Below, piece after piece: positions 23,992 through 30,734 of a stretch of DNA of 64,000 nt. The DNA is from Lujinxingiaceae bacterium (lineage in GTDB: Bacteria; Myxococcota_A; Bradymonadia; Bradymonadales; Bradymonadaceae). Position numbers and translations under genes: made by a program. Every line of letters begins with the position of its first letter. Within the stretch, counting starts at the first letter, position 1. The notes under the pieces were generated by a model. It saw nothing but the letters and a program-made list of their open reading frames with translations. It was not told the origin of the DNA and did not search any database. Where the stretch lies: positions 91,016 to 155,015 of the forward strand of contig JACCWM010000201.1 of assembly GCA_013697635.1 (NCBI GenBank), in the 5' to 3' direction.

Positions 23992-24021
23992 TTGACGTAC
24001 GCGCCCGAGTTGGCGTATTTA
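23992..24021 (+). promoter_or_regulatory. Promoter of tRNA-Thr
   Basis: TTGACG (23992-23997) and TATTTA (24016-24021) are separated by 18 bases. The predicted start falls about a dozen bases ahead of the mature tRNA. The -10 box lies inside the palindrome TGGCGTATTTACGCCA (24011-24026). Confidence 0.65.
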
Positions 24022-24039
24022 CGCCACGCTTTTGGTACT

Positions 24040-24112
24040 GCCAATGTAGCTCAGTTGGTAGAGCAGCTCACTCGTAATGAGCAGGTCACCGGTTCGAATC
24101 CGGTCATTGGCT
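24040..24112 (+). tRNA. tRNA-Thr (anticodon CGU)
   Basis: The 73-nt sequence folds as a full cloverleaf. The acceptor stem is GCCAATG/CATTGGC, and the D arm is GCTC-AGTTGGTA-GAGC. The anticodon arm is GCTCA-CTCGTAA-TGAGC with CGT in the centre (reads ACG), and the T arm is ACCGG-TTCGAAT-CCGGT. The discriminator is T and CCA is not encoded. A -35/-10 pair lies just upstream and a long terminator just downstream. Confidence 0.95.
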
Positions 24113-24114
24113 TC

Positions 24115-24162
24115 AAGAAAAGAAAAAGCGCGGCGTATCTACGCCGCGCTTTTTCTTTTCTT
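24115..24162. terminator. Bidirectional terminator behind tRNA-Thr
   Basis: A 22-bp perfect stem has a 4-nt loop. The core is GCGCGGCGT/ACGCCGCGC, extended by A-rich and T-rich arms (AAGAAAAGAAAAA / TTTTTCTTTTCTT), so it works as a terminator in both directions. Confidence 0.85.
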
Positions 24163-24179
24163 GTTGTTTGGGGCGCGGA

Positions 24180-24214
24180 TTGACCGGTCGAGTTCTGTAT
24201 GTAATATTTTACAT
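24180..24214 (+). promoter_or_regulatory. Promoter and palindromic operator of the toxin-antitoxin module
   Basis: A TTGACC -35 (24180-24185) precedes a TAATAT -10 at 16-base spacing. The perfect palindrome ATGTAA-TATT-TTACAT (24199-24214) overlaps the -10. This is the usual layout for repression by the XRE-type antitoxin encoded downstream (inference). Confidence 0.6.
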
Positions 24215-24241
24215 GCAAGATGCGTTGTATGGGAGATGGAG

Positions 24242-24575
24242 ATGTCGCAAGAAGATAGACCACTCATCTGGCTCAGCTCAGAAATCAAAACACCTCCATT
24301 TTCGGATAACGCGCGCCGAGAGGCTGGATTCTATCTGCGTTTGCTACAAGCAAGGAGAGAGCTTGAGCATGCCGATTTCGAGACCCATGCCAGGTATTGG
24401 TTCACATTGCCGTGAACTGCGTATTGTCGATGAAAAGCTGACGTGGCGCATTGTCTACCGCATCGACGACGATGCAATCGTCGTCGCCGATGTCTTCGCA
24501 AAGAAAACTCAACAGACATCGAAACAAGTTATTGAAACTTGTAAGCGCCGGCTGAGTTACTACGACAGCATCTAA
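24242..24575 (+). pseudogene. HigB/Gp49-like toxin, frameshifted
   Basis: Two overlapping frames together read as a RelE-superfamily phage-derived (Gp49/HigB-like) toxin. The first begins MSQEDRPLIWLSSEIKTPPF and runs to GFYLRLLQ. The second continues as QGESLSMPISRPMPGIG, then CRELRI, TWRIVYRIDDDAIVVADVF and CKRRLSYYD. Removing one base near 24350 fuses them into ...LRLLQ-QGESLSMP, the expected family sequence. The first frame alone stops at 24415. The gene is therefore probably inactivated by a 1-nt insertion, unless this is a sequencing error or programmed shift. GGAG lies six bases before ATG 24242. The antitoxin follows 11 bp downstream. Confidence 0.8.
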
Positions 24576-24586
24576 ATGGAGGATCT

Positions 24587-24901
24587 ATGAAGCAGGAGAA
24601 GCGCGAACGTCTTGAGAAAGCAGGATGGAAAGTCGGAACGGCCACGGAGTTTCTCGGACTGACGCCGGCCGACGAAGCCCTTATTGAGCTACGTCTTGCG
24701 CTGGCACATGACATTCGCAAGCGGCGCCAAGAACTAGGGGTGACTCAAGCTGAATTTGCCTCGCGCGTTGGCAGCGACCAGTCGCGCATTTCCCGCATTG
24801 AGCGCAATGACGCCACCGTCTCGCTTGATATCCTGCTGGAATCGCTATTGGCTCTCGGGGCGACCAAGCAAGACATCGGAAGCATTATTGCCCAGTCGTA
24901 A
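24587..24901 (+). CDS. XRE-family antitoxin, HigA-like
   Basis: This 104-residue protein starts at ATG 24587 with GGAGG five bases upstream. The first 35 residues (KAGWKVGTATEFLGLTP) match the N-terminus typical of antitoxins paired with Gp49-like toxins. Residues 40-95 form an XRE helix-turn-helix (IRKRRQELGVTQAEFASRVG, SDQSRISRIERND). It should neutralise the upstream toxin and autorepress through the ATGTAA palindrome at 24199-24214. It stays intact although the toxin is frameshifted, so it may persist as a solitary regulator. Both genes look less GC-rich than their surroundings and sit behind a tRNA, suggesting acquisition by transfer. Confidence 0.88.
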   Translation: MKQEKRERLEKAGWKVGTATEFLGLTPADEALIELRLALAHDIRKRRQELGVTQAEFASRVGSDQSRISRIERNDATVSLDILLESLLALGATKQDIGSIIAQS

Positions 24902-24923
24902 AAATCGGCCGTAACAGCTTAGC

Positions 24924-26099
24924 TCACGACGTTGTCTGGCCGCGTTTGGTGCGGTAGACCTCGAGCATGAGCTCGTAGATCGTCTCGTCGGTGGGCACCT
25001 GGCCGATCTTGGCCGAGGCCTCGCGGCGAAAGCCCTCGACGATGTCACGAAGCGGCTTTCGAAACTCCTCGTCGACGGTCCAGAACAGCGCCGTCAAGCG
25101 CGAGACGTCGCCATGGGTCTGCAGGGTGTAGCTGACCACCTTGTCGAGATCGGAGCCGCGACCGATCCGGTCGAGCGTGTCGATCATCGCGACGAGGCGG
25201 TCGCGCATCTGGCGCACGACCTCGTGGTCGCCGTGCTCCCAGGCTGGTGCCTCGGTCTCGGCCAGGGCCCGGCCGCTAAAGCGTGTGGTTGAGAGGCCCT
25301 CGCCGATCTTGTATCGAATGTTGATGCTCACCGGCTGGCCTGCCTGGGCGGCGACGTCCTCGCGAAGCGGCACGATGATCGATTGCACGCCCGACTGGCT
25401 GGTGACCTGCATGACGCCTTCGGCGAGCTCGACGAGGGTGACCAGTCGCAGGGCGCTGATCGTGCCCGAGACCAGCGGCTTGACGATGATGTTGTCGTCG
25501 ATTTCGGTGGGCAAGGCCTCCTGTAGGGTCAGATCGGTGGTCATGAAGTGCTTGGATTCGCTCAACACCGGTACCGGCTCGCCGGGGCGGCTAAAGCGTG
25601 GCACGCGCACCGAAATCGCGCCGATCTCGGTGGGCGGTGAGCCCAGCTCAAAGAGGTGAACCAGGCGGCGCGGGATCGTCACGCCCTGTTTCTTGATGAT
25701 GTGGCTTCGGGCGTTGGCCAGGATCGCGGCGTCGGCGCCCTCCATGAACCAGGTCGAGGTCGCTGTGCACACGGCCAGGTCGACGCGTTGGTCCAGGCGC
25801 GCCGTGCTCGGATCTTCGTGGAGCAAGGTGACCTTCGTGCCAAAATTGTGGGCGACGATGCCGCGCTGCACGTTCTCGAGCAGCTCCTCATCAGGCTCGA
25901 TGATCACGATGCGCCCGGCGCGCTCGTAGATCGTGTCGATAAGTGTGGCCGCCTGCCAGCCCAAAAAGGCGATGCTCGGGCGCTCGCCAAGCTCGGCCAG
26001 CACGCTGTCGAGCGCGCGCTGCATTGAGCGGCGCCGGTGAGGATCCAGGACGGCCGAAAACTCGAAGCCGGGAATGAAGGTATCCGATCGCTTGCTCAT
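24924..26099 (-). CDS. PRMT-like class I methyltransferase
   Basis: This 391-residue protein starts at ATG 26099 with GAGGAA four bases upstream. An N-terminal Rossmann-like SAM fold is suggested by IAFLGWQAATLID, VIIEPDEELLENVQ and VTLLHEDPS. It is followed by TATSTWFMEGADAAILANAR and GVTIPRRLVHLFELG. The last pieces resemble the double-E loop and the IIP segment of protein arginine methyltransferases, but the first loop Glu is absent and the glycine-rich motif I is degenerate (LGWQAA). A beta-barrel-like and helical C-terminal part follows. It stands alone, divergent from the gene at 26232. The target is unknown and activity is uncertain. Confidence 0.65.
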   Translation of the reverse strand: MSKRSDTFIPGFEFSAVLDPHRRRSMQRALDSVLAELGERPSIAFLGWQAATLIDTIYERAGRIVIIEPDEELLENVQRGIVAHNFGTKVTLLHEDPSTARLDQRVDLAVCTATSTWFMEGADAAILANARSHIIKKQGVTIPRRLVHLFELGSPPTEIGAISVRVPRFSRPGEPVPVLSESKHFMTTDLTLQEALPTEIDDNIIVKPLVSGTISALRLVTLVELAEGVMQVTSQSGVQSIIVPLREDVAAQAGQPVSINIRYKIGEGLSTTRFSGRALAETEAPAWEHGDHEVVRQMRDRLVAMIDTLDRIGRGSDLDKVVSYTLQTHGDVSRLTALFWTVDEEFRKPLRDIVEGFRREASAKIGQVPTDETIYELMLEVYRTKRGQTTS

Positions 26100-26231
26100 A
26101 GCTTCCTCGCGTGAAATACATCTTGATTACAGGCCCTTTTATTAGCACCCTGACTAGACCCTGTAAACAGCCTCGCGCCCCTGCTGTTGTGGCATCAGTG
26201 GCCAGAAACCACTCCATTTGGAAAGAAGATC

Positions 26232-26750
26232 ATGAGCAACGACGAACAAAACCATCGAAAGCGCGGTGGCAGCTACTATACCGAGGGCGAGCGCAAGACC
26301 AAGGGCAAGCCGCAAAGTCAGTCCGATAAGCGAAGTTCGGCCTCCTACAAGTCCGATTTGGAGCGGCTCTTCGACACCGGCGGCGACGTGCCCGAGCGCT
26401 TTCAGGGCATGATCGACGGGCTCAAGCCCAAGGCCGGCACGCCCGAGGCCGATCGCCTCGAGGCGATCGAGCAGATGAAGAAGACCGAGAGCTTTCGGGA
26501 GTTTGTCGAGGCGATCAACGCCTTTCGCCTGAAGGGCTATGGCATGCCCGACGACGAAGACCTGCTCGCCCGCATGCTCGATCATCCCAGTGAGCGCGTT
26601 GCCATCGAGGTGCTTCGCCACCTGCTCGATCTCAATGGGCGGCGCAAGCTGCAGCGGCTTACGCCGATCAAGAGCCGGCTGCCAACCTTGCGCTCGATGA
26701 GCGACGACCCAGCGATCCATGCGCTGATCGCTACCTTGGAAAAGCTCTAA
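26232..26750 (+). CDS. Conserved-looking cytoplasmic protein, unknown function
   Basis: This protein has 172 residues. ATG 26232 follows GGAAAGAAG. The first 50 residues are basic, polar and probably disordered (HRKRGGSYYTEGERKTKGK). The remaining 120 are predicted mostly helical, ending in repeated helix pairs (LLARMLDHPSERVAIEVLRH, DDPAIHALIATLEKL) with a HEAT-like feel. There is no signal peptide and no catalytic motif. It is monocistronic, with its own strong terminator four bases past the stop. I do not recognise the family; a nucleic-acid or ribosome-associated role is only a guess from the basic tail. Confidence 0.7.
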   Translation: MSNDEQNHRKRGGSYYTEGERKTKGKPQSQSDKRSSASYKSDLERLFDTGGDVPERFQGMIDGLKPKAGTPEADRLEAIEQMKKTESFREFVEAINAFRLKGYGMPDDEDLLARMLDHPSERVAIEVLRHLLDLNGRRKLQRLTPIKSRLPTLRSMSDDPAIHALIATLEKL

Positions 26751-26754
26751 AAAG

Positions 26755-26793
26755 AAAACGGGCGACTCCCCCGAAAAGGGAATCGCCCGTTTT
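26755..26793. terminator. Bidirectional intrinsic terminator
   Basis: AAAACGGGCGA at 26755-26765 pairs with TCGCCCGTTTT at 26783-26793, with a further CCC/GGG pairing inside. A-rich and T-rich flanks serve both convergent genes. Confidence 0.85.
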
Positions 26794-26816
26794 TCATGCG
26801 GTCGCGGTTGATGCGC

Positions 26817-27461
26817 TCAGGGAGCGTAGTCGAGCGCCGGCGTGAGATTGAAGACGCTGTTGAGGCAGGTGAAGATCTCGCTGCATACGCCATCGACGAC
26901 GCGCGCGGCGCAGGCGTCGGTGTTTTTCCACAGCTCGTCGGTGCGCGTGCGGGCGATGAGCCGGCAGCTGTTGCGAAGCGCGATCGTCGAGGCGCTCGCG
27001 TCGCAGCTCTTGACCGCGTCGATGAACGAGCCACAACGCGCATCGCGCTCTGCCGACAGGGGTACGCGCTCATAGCAGACCTGGGGGGCGTATTCGGTGC
27101 GCATCTCCTCGCAGCTCAAGCCGGTCAGGATGCACTCGCCAAAGGACTCGAAGGCTTGCTCGCTCCAGCCTTGCACGGTGTTGCGGCAGGCCTCGGCGCA
27201 GCGCTCCTGAGGCGCTTCACAAGCGTCCATGCGCGCGCACAGGGTGTCGCAGCTCAACGCGCCAATCTCGAGCGTGCTGCAGACCGAGAATTCATTGCAC
27301 ATGAAGCCCTGGCGGCAGTCACTGCTCGCAAAGCACAGCTCACCTTCATAGCCCTGCTTTACCTCTTCATCGGCGCGACAGCCCACGGTGGTCAAAGCTG
27401 TCATGCAGCAAAAAAGCGCGCCGACAACGATCATCCACCGACGCATTTTCTTTTCATCCAT
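26817..27461 (-). CDS. Cys-rich lipoprotein
   Basis: This lipoprotein has about 214 residues. ATG 27461 is preferred because AAGGAG lies nine bases upstream; an internal ATG at 27446 has no good site. The signal segment ends in LTTVGC, a lipoprotein cleavage site. The mature part has more than a dozen cysteines, often in pairs (CFASSDCRQGFMCNEFSVC, CDTLCARMDAC, CAEACRN, CRLIARTRT). This is typical of the disulfide-rich surface lipoproteins of this lineage. The N-terminal Cys block resembles dickkopf/EB-like modules. No enzyme motif is visible. It converges on the gene at 26232 with a shared terminator between them. Confidence 0.8.
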   Translation of the reverse strand: MDEKKMRRWMIVVGALFCCMTALTTVGCRADEEVKQGYEGELCFASSDCRQGFMCNEFSVCSTLEIGALSCDTLCARMDACEAPQERCAEACRNTVQGWSEQAFESFGECILTGLSCEEMRTEYAPQVCYERVPLSAERDARCGSFIDAVKSCDASASTIALRNSCRLIARTRTDELWKNTDACAARVVDGVCSEIFTCLNSVFNLTPALDYAP

Positions 27462-27577
27462 CACCAGTGACTCCTTGCACGGTTACTTGAGCACAGCGGG
27501 CACAGCGGGCACAAACAGCGTCGCTGTTCAGAGCAAAATTCTCCTCGCAAGTATCACATCAAACGGGTCTTTACAAC

Positions 27578-28252
27578 TTAACAGCTCACATCCAGCGCTC
27601 CTAATCGGGGTTGATCTGGCGGGCTCTCGCGGCGCGCCAGCTTGAAAGCGATGCCGCGACCGAGGCCGCTGACCATCGCAAGATGGATCCAGAGCACGGC
27701 CAGATTCTCCAGCAACGCCGCGTTTCGCAGGCCGCCGGCGCGCACCGGGTTAAAGCCGGCGCGCGCGGCAATCGTCGCAACGGTGTCGAGCGCCTCGGCA
27801 TGGTCAGAGGCGATCTGCACGTCGATCGGGCCAAAAGCGGTGTCAGGATCGGCGTGGTACTCGGCGCCAAAGGTGTTGAACGCCTTGACCACGCGGGCGT
27901 TGGTCGCCGCCGCCAGCGCCGCTGCGTTCGAGCCCTGGCTGGGCGGGTTCCACACCGGGCCCTGGTCCCACCGGATCGGATTGGTGCAGTCGACGAGGAT
28001 CTTGCCCTCGAAGTCGAGCCCGGCGACGGCCTCGAGAGCGACGTTTCCGGGCACGGCGAGAAACACCACGTCGGACGCGGCCACGGCCTCGGCCACCATC
28101 GCCAGGCCGGCCGGCCCCTCAATACTCTCGAGCAGCGGTGCGGCTTTCCTCAGGTCGCGCACCCCGAAGGTCACCTCGTAGCCATGCATTGAGAGCCTTC
28201 TGCCCAGGTTTGCGCCCACGTTTCCGGCGCCGATGATCGCAAGTGTTGTCAC
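27578..28252 (-). CDS. NADPH-dependent F420 reductase-like NAD(P)-binding protein
   Basis: This 224-residue protein starts with GTG at 28252, which has GGAGG seven bases upstream; the longer open frame to 28432 has no such site. The N-terminal Rossmann fold shows TTLAIIGAGNVGANLGRRL, followed by VTFGVRD. Then come SDVVFLAVPGN, ILVDCTNPI and VVKAFNTFG, the order seen in the F420-dependent NADP oxidoreductase family. Whether this organism makes F420 cannot be told from this window, so the enzyme may use another partner. It lies 37 bp behind a GFA-family gene on the same strand, and both are divergent from a LysR regulator. Confidence 0.8.
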   Translation of the reverse strand: MTTLAIIGAGNVGANLGRRLSMHGYEVTFGVRDLRKAAPLLESIEGPAGLAMVAEAVAASDVVFLAVPGNVALEAVAGLDFEGKILVDCTNPIRWDQGPVWNPPSQGSNAAALAAATNARVVKAFNTFGAEYHADPDTAFGPIDVQIASDHAEALDTVATIAARAGFNPVRAGGLRNAALLENLAVLWIHLAMVSGLGRGIAFKLARRESPPDQPRLGALDVSC

Positions 28253-28289
28253 GGCATAACCTCCATGTGTTCGGATAATGTCTTGCCCA

Positions 28290-28625
28290 TCAGTCTTGGG
28301 GTCTGCGCAGATACTCGTGTAGGTATTGTCGCCCGTCAAGGGTGCCGACTGCGATGAGCAGCTTGTTCGAGTGGTTTGGGTAACGGAAGAGCCGCGCGTT
28401 GCAGCGTCGGCACACGCCCTGGCGGCCTTCACTTGAGACGTCTTCCCAGCACAGCGCCTCCTCGCTGTTGACGCTCAGGTGCTCTCGCTCGACGGCGAGC
28501 ATCGGGTGTTCGTGGGTCTTCTCGCCATCGGTCCTGCGATAGTCGATGACGCCGATTGCCGCTGCCTGCACCGTATAGGAGACCGCCCCGCAGGCGCACT
28601 TTCCACTGTAAGTTGGTTTCTTCAT
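28290..28625 (-). CDS. GFA-family (CENP-V/GFA) zinc-binding protein
   Basis: This 111-residue protein begins MKKPTYSGKCACGAVSY. The CxCGAVxY motif and the later CRRCNARLF are the zinc-coordinating signatures of the GFA fold, named after a glutathione-dependent formaldehyde-activating enzyme; most members have unknown reactions. The domain is short but complete. It probably forms an operon with the reductase-like gene 37 bp downstream. It is divergent from a LysR gene across 119 bp that hold paired CGCTCACGGTT repeats and a palindrome. Confidence 0.8.
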   Translation of the reverse strand: MKKPTYSGKCACGAVSYTVQAAAIGVIDYRRTDGEKTHEHPMLAVEREHLSVNSEEALCWEDVSSEGRQGVCRRCNARLFRYPNHSNKLLIAVGTLDGRQYLHEYLRRPQD

Positions 28626-28687
28626 CAGGGCGTTCTTGTGTTGGACACCGCTGGTCGGTCACAAGTGTCAGTATTGAGGTTATGCTC

Positions 28688-28742
28688 CGCTCACGGTTTT
28701 ATGAAGTGCATTGCGCTCACGGTTAAACTGCATATCATGCAG
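28688..28742. promoter_or_regulatory. Direct repeats and palindrome in LysR/GFA divergent region
   Basis: CGCTCACGGTT occurs at 28688-28698 and again at 28714-28724, 26 bases apart. The perfect palindrome CTGCAT-ATC-ATGCAG lies at 28728-28742, just ahead of the LysR start. These are likely regulator-binding sites (inference). Confidence 0.5.
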
Positions 28743-28744
28743 GT

Positions 28745-29677
28745 ATGCGCCTCTCCGAGCTCGACCTCAACTTGCTGCCGTATCTCGACGCTGTGCTTCA
28801 AATGGCGAGCGTCACGCGTGCCGCCGAGCGGGTGGGTTTGAGCGCGCCGGCGATGAGCCATGCCCTGGCCCGCTTGCGCGAGATGCTCGACGACGAGCTA
28901 TTGGTGCGCTCGGGGCGCTCGATGGTGCTGACCGAACGCGCAGAGGCTCTTCGGCCCAGGGTGCGCGCGCTCATCGAGGAGATTCGCTCGACCATTGGGC
29001 CGACTGGACCGCTCGATCTCGAGCACCTCGAGCGCCTCTTTCAGGTGCGGGCGACGGACTATGTCATCGATTTGATGTTGCCGACGATTGAAGAGCTCAT
29101 CGGTGAGCGCGCGCCTCGCATGACGCTGCAATTTTTGCCCAACCGCTCCGACGACGCCGAGGCGTTGCACAACGCGCAATTCGATCTGGGTGTCGGGGTT
29201 TATGGGGATTTACCGGCGACGCTGCGCATCCGAAAGCTCGTCGACGACGGCTTCGTATGCGTTGTGCGCCGAGGCCACCCGCTGGTAGGCAAGCCGCTCA
29301 CGTTAGAGCGCTACGTGGCCTGCGATCACGTGCAGGTCGCCCCGCGCGGGCGCGCGGGTGGCCGCCTCGACGATCATCTCTTCGCGCTGGGTTACAAGCG
29401 CCACATCGCGCGCGCCGTGCCCTATTTTCGCAGCGCCCTGGAGATGACCGCAAAGAGCGATTATCTGCTGACGGTCTCAGCGCGCCTGGCTTATCGCTAT
29501 GCGACCGAGCTCGATCTGGTGATCTTTGAGCTGCCCTTTGAGATGACCGGCTTTACTCTGTCGATGCTCTGGCACGCGCGCCACCAGTCCGATCCGGCTC
29601 ACGCCTGGCTTCGTGGGCTCTTCGCAAGCGCTGCGAGCTCGCTTGAGGCTTTGGAGAGTCTGTCGCTCGAGCGCTGA
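28745..29677 (+). CDS. LysR-family transcriptional regulator, NodD/LinR-like
   Basis: This 310-residue protein begins MRLSELDLNLLPYLDAVLQM. The helix-turn-helix is clear (SVTRAAERVGLSAPAMSHALARLREMLDDELLVRSG). The pattern ELDLNLL and SHALARLRE..DELLVR..R matches the NodD/LinR/PcpR subgroup, which often respond to aromatic ligands. The effector domain follows (FDLGVGVYGDLPATLRIRKL). Start ATG 28745 lies three bases past a CTGCAT palindrome and has a poor ribosome site. It is divergent from the GFA and F420-reductase-like genes, its probable targets. Confidence 0.92.
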   Translation: MRLSELDLNLLPYLDAVLQMASVTRAAERVGLSAPAMSHALARLREMLDDELLVRSGRSMVLTERAEALRPRVRALIEEIRSTIGPTGPLDLEHLERLFQVRATDYVIDLMLPTIEELIGERAPRMTLQFLPNRSDDAEALHNAQFDLGVGVYGDLPATLRIRKLVDDGFVCVVRRGHPLVGKPLTLERYVACDHVQVAPRGRAGGRLDDHLFALGYKRHIARAVPYFRSALEMTAKSDYLLTVSARLAYRYATELDLVIFELPFEMTGFTLSMLWHARHQSDPAHAWLRGLFASAASSLEALESLSLER

Positions 29678-29866
29678 TGTTTTTCCACAGATATCTTGCT
29701 TGCTCTGGGGGGCGCGATGATGACCTCGGTGCCGTTGAACTAAGCGGCCTTGTTTACACCGAGTACGCCGGCTTTGTAGCAGAGCTTGTGGTCGATGCCG
29801 CCGTCGGCTCGCAAAAAGATGAGCCCTTGAGCGGCGATGGTGTACTTGCCAACGGGGAGTGGGCGC

Positions 29867-30685
29867 TTAAGGGTGGCGTAGGTTATGCGCGCTGTCCTTG
29901 ATCGTGTGCAGCATTCCGTGGTGGAAGAACAACGTGGAGCCAATGGCGAGCGTTCCCAGGCCGGGCAGCTCGAGGGGGGCGCTGATCTCGACCTTGTGCA
30001 AAATGTCTGGGCGGCGCGGGTCCATCCAGGCTGTGGTTGGATCGTTCAAGGCGGCGTTGAACTCGAACTTGCTGGCGGGTGGGATGGCGATGCCGCCGGG
30101 GCAGCTCTCGGCGATGGAGTGAATTTCGCGGATGCGCGTGCCGGCCCACACCGACGTGCTCAGATCGAAGGCTTGGTCGGTCCAGATGAGCTCATGGCGA
30201 GTCTCTTGGTGGTCGGTGACGGTCTTTCGAACCTGGGTCAGGGCGCGGTTGATCGAGTCGAGGAGCAGGTCAAGCGCGGGTGAGGCGCCGGATTCGAAGC
30301 AGGCGTCGCGCTCGCTGTCCTCGTAGTCGGCGATGACGAGGCCCTCGGGTTTATCGCTTTCCAGGGGCCATTGATGCTCGATGCGGGCGTCGAGCAAGAA
30401 TGCGACGCGCTTGCGAGCAAAGATCCAGAAGCGCCAGCGGTAGAGGGTGACGCCGTCAAGCGCGATGCGAAGCTTGTAGCGGGCGCCAAAGGAGAGCGCG
30501 ACGAGTACGACGCCTGCAAGCAATAGCCCGTCGTTCATGTGGCCGTAGATCCAGATCAAGGCGCCGCTGAAGAGTACGAAGCAAAGGGTGGTGACCGAGT
30601 CGATCTGCATCTCGGTGCGGTCCATTCCGGAGAAAATATACTCGGAGTTCGATTTGATCTCGGGGTCGGATTTTGAGTCGGACAT
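29867..30685 (-). CDS. Membrane protein of unknown function, probably frameshifted at the C-terminus
   Basis: This protein has 272 residues. ATG 30685 (MSDSKSDPEIKSNSEYIFSG) precedes two transmembrane segments (residues about 30-65: LCFVLFSGALIWIYG, LLLAGVVLVALSFGA) and a soluble PH-like region (YRWRFWIFARKRVAFLLDAR). After the frame ends at 29867, the next frame reads on in a protein-like way (ITYATLKRPLPVGKYTIAAQ ... CYKAGVLGVNKAA) to 29740. A one-base slip near 29884-29892 would join them. The region 29678-29866 therefore holds the displaced C-terminus rather than a separate gene. The function is not recognised. Confidence 0.6.
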   Translation of the reverse strand: MSDSKSDPEIKSNSEYIFSGMDRTEMQIDSVTTLCFVLFSGALIWIYGHMNDGLLLAGVVLVALSFGARYKLRIALDGVTLYRWRFWIFARKRVAFLLDARIEHQWPLESDKPEGLVIADYEDSERDACFESGASPALDLLLDSINRALTQVRKTVTDHQETRHELIWTDQAFDLSTSVWAGTRIREIHSIAESCPGGIAIPPASKFEFNAALNDPTTAWMDPRRPDILHKVEISAPLELPGLGTLAIGSTLFFHHGMLHTIKDSAHNLRHP

Positions 30686-30734
30686 GAAGCTCGCTCGCAA
30701 TAGGGCCTGTTCGGAGGCGCGCACGTGCTGAGCA

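Noticed and set aside
23839..24242. Possible integrative element attachment site at tRNA-Thr
   Set aside because: No integrase gene and no second copy of the tRNA 3' end were seen in the window, so only a small transferred toxin-antitoxin patch is supported.
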